Assembly: GCF_900103865.1 (NCBI RefSeq)
Contig: NZ_FNII01000007.1
Coordinates: 124,001 to 188,000 of the forward strand
DNA length: 64,000 nt
Direction of reading: 5' to 3'
Source: Vreelandella arcis
Lineage (GTDB): Bacteria; Pseudomonadota; Gammaproteobacteria; Pseudomonadales; Halomonadaceae
Below the pieces are notes generated by a model that worked only from the letters and a program-made list of their open reading frames with translations, ran no database searches and was not told the origin of the DNA. This document shows positions 9,264 to 19,490 of the stretch, in pieces. The position numbers were made by a program, and so were the translations under genes. How positions within the stretch are numbered: the first letter of the stretch is position 1; each line of letters opens with the position of its first letter.

Positions 9264-9881
9264 ATGCCGTTTTCATTATGGCTGTCGCTTGCGGCGGTAT
9301 GCGCGATGGGCGCGATGTCGCCGGGGCCGAGTCTGGCGTTGGTGTTACGCCACACCCTGGGCGGGGGTAGGCTGGTGGGGATGACAGCCGCGCTATGCCA
9401 TGCTGGAGGAGTCGGGATTTACGCGTTGCTTACCGTGCTGGGTTTGGGCGCGCTGATCGCTCAGTCGCCGACGCTTTTCCAACTGATTACCTGGGCGGGT
9501 GCGTTGTATCTGGCGTGGTTGGGCATCAAGGCATTGCGCGCAGGTAGTGCCGGGGCCATGCAGCAGCAGGGAATGGCCACCTCCAGTGCCCGCGCCGCTA
9601 AAGAAGGTGTGCTGGTAGCACTCGGTAACCCTAAGCTGATTATTTTCTTTATCGCGCTGTTGAGTCAGTTTGTAACCCCTGACATGAGCTTTCTTGCCAA
9701 AGCACTGATTGTGGTGACCGCCATGGTTATCGACGGCGGATGGTATGTGCTGGTGGCCGTTGCACTGTCGCATTCGCGGGTGTTGCCCTGGCTTCAACAC
9801 CGTGCCCATTGGATCAATCGGATTACCGGCGTGTTGCTGCTAGCGTTGGCGCTTCGTGTGGTAGCCGGGCCGTTCAGCTAG
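9264..9881 (+). CDS. LysE/RhtB-family amino-acid exporter
   Basis: A 205-residue inner-membrane protein with about six hydrophobic helices and the family signature GAMSPGPSLALVLRHTLGGGR near the N-terminus. The NPKLIIFF motif lies at about 126-133. LysE/RhtB proteins export amino acids or their derivatives. The start is set by an excellent AAGGAGG at 9252-9258, six bases before the ATG; a start 42 bases upstream is not needed. The exported substrate is unknown. It diverges from the YebC-family gene across about 190 bases in which I see no distinct operator. Confidence 0.87.
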   Translation: MPFSLWLSLAAVCAMGAMSPGPSLALVLRHTLGGGRLVGMTAALCHAGGVGIYALLTVLGLGALIAQSPTLFQLITWAGALYLAWLGIKALRAGSAGAMQQQGMATSSARAAKEGVLVALGNPKLIIFFIALLSQFVTPDMSFLAKALIVVTAMVIDGGWYVLVAVALSHSRVLPWLQHRAHWINRITGVLLLALALRVVAGPFS

Positions 9882-9962
9882 ACCGCTGGCCGAACTGGTG
9901 CGCAGTGCATAGACATGGCAAGGTAGGCGGTAAAATGAGGCATTTCAGGGGGGAGGCGGCAC

Positions 9963-10448
9963 ATGACATTTTATGATCAGGATTGTTATACCCACGTGGG
10001 CCAGCCTTTTAATCTGCGTGCGCTGCAAGGCCAGGTCTTGTTGGTCGTCAACGTCGCCAGTCGGTGTGGCTTTACCCCGCAGCTAAAAGAGCTGGAAATG
10101 CTCTACCAACGCTATCGCGACCGTGGTTTTACCGTGTTGGGTTTTCCTTGCGATCAATTTGCCCGGCAGTCACCGGAAAGCGCCGAAGCTTTTTGTGCGT
10201 TCGGCGAGCAGCAATATGGTGTGACGTTTCCGCTTATGGAGAAAGTGCGGGTTAACGGCTCTCAGGCCCACCCGCTTTTCGTGTTGCTTAAGCAGGAAGC
10301 GCCCGGCGTACTGGGAACGAAAGTGATTAAATGGAACTTCACCAAGTTTCTGGTTGGGCGTGACGGCAGGGCGATTGCCCGCTTTGGCCCCCGTGACCAT
10401 GGCCGCTCCCTGCGGTTGCGTTTGGAACTCGCCCTCGACGAGGCTTAA
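9963..10448 (+). CDS. Glutathione/thioredoxin-dependent peroxidase (GPx family, Cys type)
   Basis: A 161-residue GPx-family peroxidase that reduces hydroperoxides. The peroxidatic Cys35 lies in VNVASRCGF. Gln65 lies in FPCDQF, and Trp124-Asn125 in KWNFTKFL complete the catalytic tetrad. A further cysteine at 78 is in the position of the resolving cysteine used by thioredoxin-dependent members. The usual FPCNQF reads FPCDQF here. GGGAGG precedes the ATG. The stop codon overlaps the stop of the convergent gene at 10445 within one TTAA. Confidence 0.9.
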   Translation: MTFYDQDCYTHVGQPFNLRALQGQVLLVVNVASRCGFTPQLKELEMLYQRYRDRGFTVLGFPCDQFARQSPESAEAFCAFGEQQYGVTFPLMEKVRVNGSQAHPLFVLLKQEAPGVLGTKVIKWNFTKFLVGRDGRAIARFGPRDHGRSLRLRLELALDEA

Positions 10449-10828
10449 GTCTCGCCGCGGGCGACCATGACTCGGTTCATTAGCTCGTTCCAGCGGTGGC
10501 GTACCATCATCGTCGTCAGGCCTGAAAACAGCGCCCAGCTTTTGCGTCGCCAACCTGTTAACCGTAGGTTGTGACCGACCAACTGCTGCATCAGTTTGCG
10601 GTCGTTAAACTGACGCCATTCGCTGGCGATAGATAATTGGTAGCGGGCCATCACTGGGGCCATTTCTAACCGGAACATCCACTCCAATTCGTTTAACGTC
10701 ATTTGATAGCGCTGCACCACCTCTACCATTTGGGCGTAATCGCGTTCACTCGGTTCTCGATCCAGCCACAACGGGGCCAGCGCCAACCATAAATCGCCAC
10801 GTTCATCGACTAGTTGCTGTGCGTTCAT
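10445..10828 (-). CDS. Small conserved protein, probably DUF7079-like
   Basis: A 127-residue protein rich in tryptophan and leucine. The segments LWLALAPLWLDREP and LNELEWMFRLEMAPVM followed by EWRQFND resemble the DUF7079 pattern as I recall it. No signal peptide, membrane helix or catalytic motif is apparent; a short hydrophobic stretch near residues 95-110 is flanked by basic residues. Function is unknown. Its stop codon overlaps that of the convergent glutathione peroxidase gene. The call depends on memory of a poorly characterised family. Confidence 0.55.
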   Translation of the reverse strand: MNAQQLVDERGDLWLALAPLWLDREPSERDYAQMVEVVQRYQMTLNELEWMFRLEMAPVMARYQLSIASEWRQFNDRKLMQQLVGHNLRLTGWRRKSWALFSGLTTMMVRHRWNELMNRVMVARGET

Positions 10829-10900
10829 TTATAAAGCCTCGCGGGCGGACGTCATGGGTAAAGACAATATCCTGACGTGAAAGGTCAGTTAGCTCAATAG

Positions 10901-10929
10901 CGGACAGCGCCGCTTGAGACCGCTAGAAT
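10901..10929 (+). promoter_or_regulatory. Candidate sigma-70 promoter for fabV
   Basis: CGGACA at 10901-10906 and TAGAAT at 10924-10929 are separated by 17 bases, giving 4/6 and 5/6 matches to consensus. Transcription would begin about 50 bases upstream of the fabV GTG. Confidence 0.4.
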
Positions 10930-10986
10930 AACGCCACTGATGAACGGTGCGACGCCAACAAGTTATTTCGAAAAACGAGGTTCTCT

Positions 10987-12192
10987 GTGATTATTAAACC
11001 CAAAGTACGCGGCTTTATTTGCACGACTACCCATCCGATTGGCTGCGAGCAGAACGTTCGTGAGCAAATCGACGCCACCCGAGCGCGCGGTTTGGATAAA
11101 AGCGCCGGCCCTAAAAAGGTGCTGGTGATTGGTGCTTCCAGCGGTTATGGCTTGGCGGCTCGTATTACCGCAGCGTTTGGCTATGGCGCGGATACCTTGG
11201 GCGTGTTTTTTGAAAAGCCCGCTACCGAGAAAAAGCCCGGCACGGCGGGCTGGTACAACAGTGCCGCGTTCGACAAATTCGCCAAGCAAGAAGGGCTTTA
11301 CAGCAAATCGATCAACGGCGATGCGTTCTCCCACGAAGCGCGGGAAAAAGCCATCGAACTGATCAAACAGGACATGGGAGAAGTCGATCTGGTGGTTTAC
11401 TCGCTGGCGTCGCCGGTGCGCAAGCTGCCCGACAGCGGTGAACTCAAGCGCTCCAGCCTGAAGCCGATTGGCGAAACCTATCGCGCCACGGCGATCGACA
11501 CCAACAAAGATGCCATTATTGAAGCCGAGGTAGAGCCTGCCACCCAGCAGGAAATCGACGACACCATTACCGTAATGGGCGGCGAAGATTGGGAGCTGTG
11601 GATGGAGGCGCTCGACGAGGCCGGTGTGCTGGCCAAGGGCGCGCGTAGCGTGGCGTTTAGCTATATCGGCACGGAAATTACTTGGCCGATTTATTGGCAC
11701 GGGGCCCTGGGCAAAGCTAAGGAAGACCTGGACCGCGCTGCTGCGGCGATTGACAGCAAGCTGAAAACCACCGGCGGCGGCGCGAACGTAGCGGTGCTTA
11801 AATCCGTGGTGACCCAAGCCAGCGCGGCGATCCCGGTGATGCCGCTGTATATCGCCATGGTCTACCGCATCATGAAAGAGCAGGGCGTCCACGAAGGCAC
11901 CATCGACCAGCTTAACCGTCTGTTCGGCGAGCGGCTTTATTCCGCGCAGAGCGGTGCGCTGATCACCGACGACGTGGGCCGCGTGCGCCTGGATGACTGG
12001 GAGTTGCGTGACGATATCCAAAAAGCCTGCCAGGATCTGTGGTCGGAAGCGACCACCGAGAACCTGTTCGAGATCACCGACTATGCGGGCTATAAGCACG
12101 ATTTCTTGAAGCTGTTTGGCTTTGAGCGTGACGATGTCGATTACGATGCCGACGTTGACCCGCTGGTCGAGTTTGATGTGGTCAATCTATAA
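10987..12192 (+). CDS. fabV: FabV trans-2-enoyl-ACP/CoA reductase (NADH)
   Basis: A 401-residue enoyl reductase catalysing the last step of fatty-acid elongation. It starts [20 protein letters not shown], the hallmark FabV N-terminus, and carries the nucleotide-binding GASSGYG at 49-55. The active-site Tyr236-x8-Lys245 lies in [11 protein letters not shown]; this long spacing separates FabV from the Y-x6-K FabI type. FabV enzymes are intrinsically insensitive to triclosan. The start is GTG, supported by ACGAGG six bases upstream and by the homologous N-terminus. It is monocistronic, with its own candidate promoter and a strong terminator. Confidence 0.96.
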   Translation: MIIKPKVRGFICTTTHPIGCEQNVREQIDATRARGLDKSAGPKKVLVIGASSGYGLAARITAAFGYGADTLGVFFEKPATEKKPGTAGWYNSAAFDKFAKQEGLYSKSINGDAFSHEAREKAIELIKQDMGEVDLVVYSLASPVRKLPDSGELKRSSLKPIGETYRATAIDTNKDAIIEAEVEPATQQEIDDTITVMGGEDWELWMEALDEAGVLAKGARSVAFSYIGTEITWPIYWHGALGKAKEDLDRAAAAIDSKLKTTGGGANVAVLKSVVTQASAAIPVMPLYIAMVYRIMKEQGVHEGTIDQLNRLFGERLYSAQSGALITDDVGRVRLDDWELRDDIQKACQDLWSEATTENLFEITDYAGYKHDFLKLFGFERDDVDYDADVDPLVEFDVVNL

Positions 12193-12235
12193 GCGCATGG
12201 CCTTGCCGCCATACGCGCGTTGCGTCATCGCAGGA

Positions 12236-12261
12236 CGTCGGGCTTATGGCCCGGCGTTTTT
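12236..12261 (+). terminator. Intrinsic terminator of fabV
   Basis: CGTCGGGC at 12236-12243 pairs with GCCCGGCG at 12249-12256 (one G-T wobble) around a TTATG loop and is followed directly by TTTTT. Confidence 0.88.
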
Positions 12262-12359
12262 GCATTTACACGGCGTATTTTTTTCCCCGCGACGCCGTCG
12301 CTGCCTTTACCCAAGCAATTGGTTAAGATGGCAGTTTGTTTTCGGCACGGCGGTTTCCC

Positions 12360-13337
12360 ATGCAGCATAGCGCAGTCAATTCTCCCAATGCCGCCTCGCG
12401 AAGGCGGGTAGCGTTTGTCCTGCTGCCGGGGTTTTCGCTGCTGGCCCACGCCAGTGCGTTGGAGCCTTTGCAAATGGCCAACCAGCTCAGCGGGCAGATG
12501 CTTTATCACACCGTCACGCTGAGCATGGATAGCGAGCCGGTACGCAGTGGTGCGCAGCTTTCCGTACTTACTCAACACGCGTTGGAAAGCCCGCTTGGGC
12601 CGCTTGATTTGCTGTTGATCTGCGCCCCCACGCCACTACCTTATGCACTGCCCGCCAAGCTGAATGAGTGGCTGCGCGGGTATGTAGGGCGCGGCGTAAT
12701 GTTGGGTGGGTTGGCTGGTGGCACCGAAGTACTGGCCCGCTGTGGTCTGCTGGAGGGCTACCGCGCCACGCTGCCCTGGCAACGTTTCGATGCTTTTGCC
12801 CAGGCGTATCCCCAAGTGACGCTTTCACAACAGCTGTTTGAAATCGATCGCGACCGGCTTTCCTGCGCGGGCGGAACGGCCGCCATGGACATGATGCTGA
12901 CGTTGATTAGCCAGCATCACGGCGCGCGGTTGGCGGAGCAAGTCTCCGAGCAGTTTGTCTGCGATCGCATTCGCTTGGCGGACGAGCGCCAGCACGTACC
13001 GCTGCGCAGCCGCTTGGGCCACGCACCGCAGAGCCTGGTGGATGCCGTAACGCTGATGGAGGCCAATATCGAAGAGCCGCTTTCCACGCTGGAGTTGGCG
13101 GAGCACCTGGGGATTTCCCGCCGTCAGCTAGAGCGGCTGTTTAAGAAATATCTGCAGGCGGTGCCCAGCCGTTACTACCTTGATTTGCGTTTGCAAGAGG
13201 CGCGCAAACAACTGCGCGAGAGCGACCGGGCGGTAGGCGATATTGCGTTTGCCACGGGGTTCTCCTCGGGCGCACACTTTTCCACCGCCTACCGTCACCA
13301 TTTCGGCATGACGCCGAGGGAAGAGCGCCTGGGTTAG
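12360..13337 (+). CDS. AraC-family regulator with DJ-1/GATase1-like sensor domain (GbdR/CdhR/ArgR type)
   Basis: A 325-residue regulator. Residues 15-200 form a class-I amidotransferase-like domain (VAFVLLPGFSLLAHASALEPLQMANQLSG). Residues 225-320 contain two AraC helix-turn-helix units, with LAEHLGISRRQLERLFKKYL and IAFATGFSSGAHFSTAYRHHFG. This architecture is typical of Pseudomonas GbdR, CdhR and ArgR, which activate quaternary-amine or arginine catabolism. The arginine succinyltransferase operon begins 2.8 kb downstream, so an ArgR-like role is possible but unproven. The ATG at 12360 is preceded by GGCGG; a TTG start at 12336 is an alternative. Confidence 0.83.
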   Translation: MQHSAVNSPNAASRRRVAFVLLPGFSLLAHASALEPLQMANQLSGQMLYHTVTLSMDSEPVRSGAQLSVLTQHALESPLGPLDLLLICAPTPLPYALPAKLNEWLRGYVGRGVMLGGLAGGTEVLARCGLLEGYRATLPWQRFDAFAQAYPQVTLSQQLFEIDRDRLSCAGGTAAMDMMLTLISQHHGARLAEQVSEQFVCDRIRLADERQHVPLRSRLGHAPQSLVDAVTLMEANIEEPLSTLELAEHLGISRRQLERLFKKYLQAVPSRYYLDLRLQEARKQLRESDRAVGDIAFATGFSSGAHFSTAYRHHFGMTPREERLG

Positions 13338-13356
13338 AAGTATAAGATTAGAGGGC

Positions 13357-14151
13357 TTAGGTTAGCGTATCGACAATGCCGCCTTCCACGCGCAACGCGG
13401 CACCAGTGGTGGCGCTGGCTTGGGTCGATGCGGCATAGACGCTCATGCTAGCCACTTCTTCTGGCGTTGCCAGCCGCTGAATAATCGACGATGGGCGGTT
13501 CTCCTGTACAAAGCGGGCTTCAACCTCTTGCTGAGAGATACCTTCTTTTTCAGCGATTTCACCCAGCATATTAAGCACGCCTTCGGAACGCGTTGGGCCC
13601 GGCAAGATGGCATTGACGGTCACCTGGGTACCGCTCAATACCTTGGCAAGCCCCCGCGATACCGATAGCAGCGCCGATTTGGTCATGCCGTAATGAACCA
13701 TTTCGCTGGGGATATTGATACCCGATTCGCTGGATAGGAACTGGATGCGGCCCCAATCCCGATCGCGCATACCTTGGGCATAGTGGCGAGAAAGACGCAC
13801 TGCACTCATGATGTTAACGTCAAAAAACTGCTGCCAGGTCGCGTCGTCCACCTCGAAAAAATCCTGCGGGCCAAAGATACCCACGTTATTGATCAGTATA
13901 TCGGTCTCCGGCTGCTGCTCGATCAGCGTCTGGCAGCCGTCGGCGGTGCCCAGGTCGGCGGCTACGCCCGTTGCCTTGGCGTTGGGAACGTCTTTCTTGA
14001 TGGCCGCGATGGCTTCCTCAATTCGTGCCTGGGTGCGCCCGGTGATAACCACCTCGGCACCTGCATTGGCCAGGCCCTGGGCAATCGCAAAGCCGATACC
14101 TGCGGTCGAGCCGGTTATAATGGCGTGCTTGCCGTTAAGATCAATCTGCAT
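13357..14151 (-). CDS. Short-chain dehydrogenase/reductase (SDR)
   Basis: A 264-residue classical SDR. The cofactor loop TGSTAGIG is at 13-20, NNVG at about 88-91, a catalytic serine in FLSSESG near 140, and Tyr154-x3-Lys158 in YGMTK. Near the C-terminus it reads LATPEEVASMSVYAAS followed by a TGAALRVEGG segment, as is common in 3-oxoacyl-reductase-like SDRs. The substrate is unknown. GAGGAG lies 8 bases before the ATG at 14151; a longer frame to 14196 has no better support. It converges with the AraC-type regulator 20 bases away. Confidence 0.88.
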   Translation of the reverse strand: MQIDLNGKHAIITGSTAGIGFAIAQGLANAGAEVVITGRTQARIEEAIAAIKKDVPNAKATGVAADLGTADGCQTLIEQQPETDILINNVGIFGPQDFFEVDDATWQQFFDVNIMSAVRLSRHYAQGMRDRDWGRIQFLSSESGINIPSEMVHYGMTKSALLSVSRGLAKVLSGTQVTVNAILPGPTRSEGVLNMLGEIAEKEGISQQEVEARFVQENRPSSIIQRLATPEEVASMSVYAASTQASATTGAALRVEGGIVDTLT

Positions 14152-14284
14152 GGGGTGTGCTCCTCTCTTCCTGAGTATCAGTACCTCACTACACAACTAA
14201 TAACTTCATAGCTTGCTAATGAGTGTGGTGCTCTTTTAGGTTTCTTCAAGGGGGACTCAATATGATCTCTAGCCCAACACCCGT

Positions 14285-14605
14285 TTATGACTCGGCATTC
14301 GGCGGCATCACTACCCACTCCGGCTCCTCGAATTCGCCGATCAGGCGGATCTCGCAGCAGGCGGCCCCATGGCGGATGATCTCCTTTATCTCCGGGTTGG
14401 GCTGGGCTTCCATGGCGTCGCGGCTGGCCTTGCTGTCCCAGTGGGCAATGGCGATCAGGGTGTTAGGGTCGCCGATCTTGCGATGCAGTTCGGTGCCGCG
14501 TGCCCCTGGCGCCTGCTGGATGAGCTGGCTGGCGCGGAGCCAGGCGTCGGCGTAGTCCTCGGCACGGTAGCCGTCGCGGATATGCACTTCGAAGATATAT
14601 TTCAT
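14285..14605 (-). CDS. Small ABM-fold (antibiotic-biosynthesis-monooxygenase-like) protein
   Basis: A 106-residue protein with the ferredoxin-like pattern of dimeric alpha-beta barrel proteins. Its opening MKYIFEVHIRDGYRAEDYADAW, the GTELHRKIGDPNTLIAIAHW strand and the KEIIRHG helix fit the ABM superfamily. Such domains act as cofactor-free monooxygenases, heme-degrading enzymes or simple binding proteins; no specific function is assignable. GGGAG lies about 9 bases before the ATG. It lies 94 bases downstream of the C45 peptidase gene on the same strand and shares its high G+C content, so the two may have arrived together. Confidence 0.65.
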   Translation of the reverse strand: MKYIFEVHIRDGYRAEDYADAWLRASQLIQQAPGARGTELHRKIGDPNTLIAIAHWDSKASRDAMEAQPNPEIKEIIRHGAACCEIRLIGEFEEPEWVVMPPNAES

Positions 14606-14699
14606 GGCGCTTCTCCCTGTCGCTGCTGCTGAAACTTTCGATCCTGGGTCAGTGTATCCCGCCCACCGTCCTGATTCAGCTGCCTCTTTTCTCGCGCCG

Positions 14700-15734
14700 C
14701 TAGTCGAGCGCGATGCTCAGCGTCTGCCGGGCCTTGCAGGGGTAGCCGTGTCGCAGGTGCAGGGTGCGCTCGTCGAGGGCCATCACCACCGAAAACAGTG
14801 TCTCCATGCGTTCGGCATCGGGCAGATCGATGTCGGTGTGCTTGCAAATCGACATGGGCGCATTGTGGTGGTCGCTCAGTACGTCGAAAAGCGCGCTGAC
14901 GCTGGCCCTGGGCGGTGGGTCGAGCAGCTCATCGAGGCGGCGTAGGCGCACATGGGAGTCGGGCTTGGGGAAGTCGGTGACACAGGCGGTCGCGGCGCAG
15001 AGGTGGTTGGTGTGGATCACCCTCCCGCCGCTGGGCTTGAGTACCCCCGGCGGCCCGGGGTGAACCTCGAAGCCGGCGGCCTGGCCTGCAGCGCTGGCGA
15101 CCAGAAAGTGCGCCGGTGAGGCGACGCGATCCTCCGCGACGATGCGCTGGGCGCTGGTGAAACCGTCGCTCTCGAGAAGCTTGCGCAGGGCGACGTGGAT
15201 CGGCAGACCGTCGCCACAGGTCTGCGAGCGGATGGCGTTGAGACAGACGCCGAGGCCGTGGGCGTTGAGGCCGATCTTGGCCAGCATCCCGGCCTCGCCG
15301 ACGCTGACCAGCGGCGGGGCGTCGTCACCCTCTATGTGTAGTACCACCACGTTGTCGAGCTGGTCGAGGCGCCAGTCCCAGTTCTGGGCCAGCCACTGCC
15401 GACCCTGCTGGTAGAGCGAAAAGGCGGAACAGCCGCCGCTGGCCTGGGTTAGCGAGATCTCACTGCGGCAGTTGAGGGTGAGGATGTCGTCGCGCTGCAG
15501 GTCGGCGCCCTCGGCAATACCCTCGAGCTCATCCAGGATCGACGGAAAGCCGCGTTCGATAGCCGGTATAAAGCGCCGCGCCTCCTGTCGGGCTGCGGCC
15601 CAGTCGAGGCCTACAAAGTCTTGAAACAGCCGGTCATAGACCTCAATGCTGCGCTGAATCTGTGCGGCGTGGCGCTGGCCATGGGCCACGCCAATGGCAT
15701 GGCGGCTACCACGCAGGTGGGTTACGTCGAGCAT
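14700..15734 (-). CDS. C45-family peptidase / acyl-CoA:6-aminopenicillanate acyltransferase-like Ntn hydrolase
   Basis: A 344-residue protein with the C45/AAT pattern: an N-terminal HGQRHAAQI segment, then EGIAEGADLQRDDILTLNCRSE, and Cys102 in GGCSAF as the likely autoprocessed nucleophile. NWDW at about 115 and the SVGEAGMLAKIGLNAHGLGVCLN stretch are also typical. Family members cleave themselves at the cysteine and then hydrolyse or transfer acyl groups on amide substrates; the substrate here is unknown. GAGGAG lies 8 bases before the ATG at 15734, so a longer frame to 15884 is rejected. The gene is clearly GC-richer than its flanks: 41 of 60 bases at 15121-15180 are G or C. Confidence 0.8.
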   Translation of the reverse strand: MLDVTHLRGSRHAIGVAHGQRHAAQIQRSIEVYDRLFQDFVGLDWAAARQEARRFIPAIERGFPSILDELEGIAEGADLQRDDILTLNCRSEISLTQASGGCSAFSLYQQGRQWLAQNWDWRLDQLDNVVVLHIEGDDAPPLVSVGEAGMLAKIGLNAHGLGVCLNAIRSQTCGDGLPIHVALRKLLESDGFTSAQRIVAEDRVASPAHFLVASAAGQAAGFEVHPGPPGVLKPSGGRVIHTNHLCAATACVTDFPKPDSHVRLRRLDELLDPPPRASVSALFDVLSDHHNAPMSICKHTDIDLPDAERMETLFSVVMALDERTLHLRHGYPCKARQTLSIALD

Positions 15735-17320
<1,586 letters not shown>

Positions 17321-17358
17321 GTGAGCCAACCGCAGCCACACAAGAGGGGGCGTTGAGG

Positions 17359-18423
17359 ATGCTGGTTATTCGACCGGTGACAATGGCAGACCTGCCGGCG
17401 CTGGAACAGTTGGCCGAGCACGCGGTACCCAGACTCACCAATCTACCCGCCAACCGCGAACGGCTCGAGGAGCGCATCGTGCGCTCTGAGGCTGCCTTCA
17501 ACGGCGAGGTGGATTACCCCGGAGATGAGCACTATACCTTCGTGCTGGCGGACGATGCCCGCGGGGAAGTGTTGGGCACGGCGACCATTCGTGCCCAGGC
17601 GGGGGCCAACGAAGCCTACTACACCTACCGCCAGGAAACGCTGATTCATGCCTCGCAGCAGCTCAACGTGCGCCGCGAAGTGCAAACCCTGGCGCTTTCC
17701 CACGAAGTTTCGGATGCCACGCTGCTGTGTGCGTTTTCGCTTAATCCGCGCTACAAAGGAACCAGTGCGGAAAGCCTACTGCGTCGGGCGCGGCTGATGT
17801 TTATCGCCCAGTATCCGGAGCGCTTTTCACGCATTTTGGCGGTGGCGTTCCCGGGTTACCTGGACGCCCGCAGCGAATCGCCGTTCTGGGAGAGTGTGGG
17901 CCGCCACTTTTTTGCCCGCAGCTTTCAAGAGATAAACCACATTGCCGGGGTGCGCTCGAAAAGCTTTATCGCCGAAGTGATGCCCCAGTTTCCGCTTTAT
18001 CTGCCGCTGTTGACGCCCCAGGCGCGGGCCGCAATTGGCCGTGAACACCCCGCCCACGAAGAGGCCCTGGAAGAGATGCTGGCGGAAGGTTTTGTGCGCT
18101 CCCGCCATGTGGATATTTTTGATGCCGGGCCGATCGTTAAAACCGAGCGCGAAAGGCTGGAGTCCTTCCGCAGTGCGGCGTGGCACCCCGTGCGACTTCG
18201 CCCTGAACATACCCTGCCTGATGCCGAACCGGCGATGATTGCCAACCAGAAGCTGGGCGGGTTCCGCTGCATTGTGGCGCGCTATGCGCTGTCGCCTACC
18301 GGCCAATTGATGCTGTCACCGGAACACGCCAAACAGCTGGGCGTCGAGGAGGGCCGCGCGGTGCTAGCCGCGCCGTTAACCCTGCCGAGTGCGGTGGACG
18401 CGCTCGATGAAGGAGAAATGTAA
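17359..18423 (+). CDS. aruF: Arginine/ornithine succinyltransferase subunit alpha (AruF)
   Basis: A 354-residue AstA-family acyltransferase. The N-terminus MLVIRPVTMADLPAL and the segments SPFWESVGRHFF and KSFIAEVMPQFPLYLPLL match AstA/AruF. It transfers succinyl from succinyl-CoA to the alpha-amino group of arginine, the first step of the AST pathway. The second AstA paralogue follows with a one-base TAATG overlap, as in the heteromeric Pseudomonas AruFG enzyme. The frame opens at 17317, but GAGGGGG at 17344-17350 and the homologous N-terminus favour ATG 17359. The alpha label rests on gene order and resemblance. Confidence 0.9.
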   Translation: MLVIRPVTMADLPALEQLAEHAVPRLTNLPANRERLEERIVRSEAAFNGEVDYPGDEHYTFVLADDARGEVLGTATIRAQAGANEAYYTYRQETLIHASQQLNVRREVQTLALSHEVSDATLLCAFSLNPRYKGTSAESLLRRARLMFIAQYPERFSRILAVAFPGYLDARSESPFWESVGRHFFARSFQEINHIAGVRSKSFIAEVMPQFPLYLPLLTPQARAAIGREHPAHEEALEEMLAEGFVRSRHVDIFDAGPIVKTERERLESFRSAAWHPVRLRPEHTLPDAEPAMIANQKLGGFRCIVARYALSPTGQLMLSPEHAKQLGVEEGRAVLAAPLTLPSAVDALDEGEM

Positions 18424-19454
18424 TGCGCATTCGACCCATTGCTCGCGACGATTTGGATGGGCTCCAGGCGCTTGCGCAGCAGGCGGGGGTGGGGTTTACC
18501 TCGCTACCGGACAACCGTGAGTTTTTGGCGGGCAAGATTGAAGCCGCTGCACGTGCCTTTGAGGAGCGCACGCCGGTGGATGACCGGCTGTATTTCTTTG
18601 TGCTGGAAGACGAAGATAACAATGAGCTGGCGGGCTGCTGCGCCATCGAAGGTCAAGTAGGCCGTGAGGTGCCGTTCTACAACTATCGGCTGGGCACCTT
18701 GGCGCACTCGTCAATCCAACTCGATTTGCACCGCACCATCGACACGCTGTTTTTAAGCTCCGACCACACCGGCGACGCCGAAGTGTGCTCGCTGTTTGTG
18801 CGCCCGGAATATCGCGGTGAGGCCAACAAACATTTGCGCAATGGTGCGCTGCTCTCTAAAGCTCGCTGGCTGTTTATCGCCCAGTTTCGTGACCGCTTCC
18901 CCGATAAAGTACTGGCGGAAATGCGCGGTGTCTTCGACGAGAATAACGTCAGCCCGTTCTGGGAGAGCTTGGGAAAACACTTCTTTCCGATGGATTTCAA
19001 CGAAGCGGATCGCCTCACCGGCCTGGGGCAGAAGAGTTTTATCGGCGAATTGATGCCCAAGTTCCCCATCTACACCACCTTTATGGCCGAGGAGGCGCGC
19101 GCCTGCATTGGTCAGGTGCACCGTCATACCCGCCCGGCGCTGGAAATGCTCAAAAAAGAAGGGTTACGCTGGGAAGGCTACATCGATATTTTCGACGGCG
19201 GGCCTACCGTGGAGGCCTACGTTGACGATGTGCGCGCGATACGCAATTCACGGCTCTGCCAGGTGGAAATTTCAACCCGTGCTGCGCAAGAGAGTGTCAG
19301 CCGTTGGCTGGCGGCCACGTCGAATATGCTCAGTTTTACCGCCAGTTGGATAGGCCGCGCGCCTACCCATGACAACACCATTGTGCTTAGCGAGCAGGAA
19401 GCAAACCGTCTGGGTGTCACTACCGGTGACCAGGTTCGCTTGCTCGAAACCTAA
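18423..19454 (+). CDS. aruG: Arginine N-succinyltransferase subunit beta (AruG)
   Basis: A 343-residue AstA-family protein paralogous to its upstream neighbour, with MRIRPIARDDLDGL, SPFWESLGKHFFPMDF, KSFIGELMPKFPIYT and GYIDIFDGGPTVEAYVDDVRAI. It overlaps the aruF stop by one base (TAATG), implying translational coupling and equal dosage of the two subunits. It forms the arginine succinyltransferase with AruF. Assignment as the beta subunit is by order and by similarity to Pseudomonas AruG. Confidence 0.9.
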   Translation: MRIRPIARDDLDGLQALAQQAGVGFTSLPDNREFLAGKIEAAARAFEERTPVDDRLYFFVLEDEDNNELAGCCAIEGQVGREVPFYNYRLGTLAHSSIQLDLHRTIDTLFLSSDHTGDAEVCSLFVRPEYRGEANKHLRNGALLSKARWLFIAQFRDRFPDKVLAEMRGVFDENNVSPFWESLGKHFFPMDFNEADRLTGLGQKSFIGELMPKFPIYTTFMAEEARACIGQVHRHTRPALEMLKKEGLRWEGYIDIFDGGPTVEAYVDDVRAIRNSRLCQVEISTRAAQESVSRWLAATSNMLSFTASWIGRAPTHDNTIVLSEQEANRLGVTTGDQVRLLET

Positions 19455-19490
19455 GCACGGCAATCGTTCGGCAACGTCGAGGAGACAACG

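Noticed and set aside
10963..12099. 378-codon frame antisense to fabV
   Set aside because: It mirrors the codon pattern of fabV, has no ribosome site, and its translation is low-complexity histidine/arginine-rich sequence typical of antisense frames in GC-rich genes.
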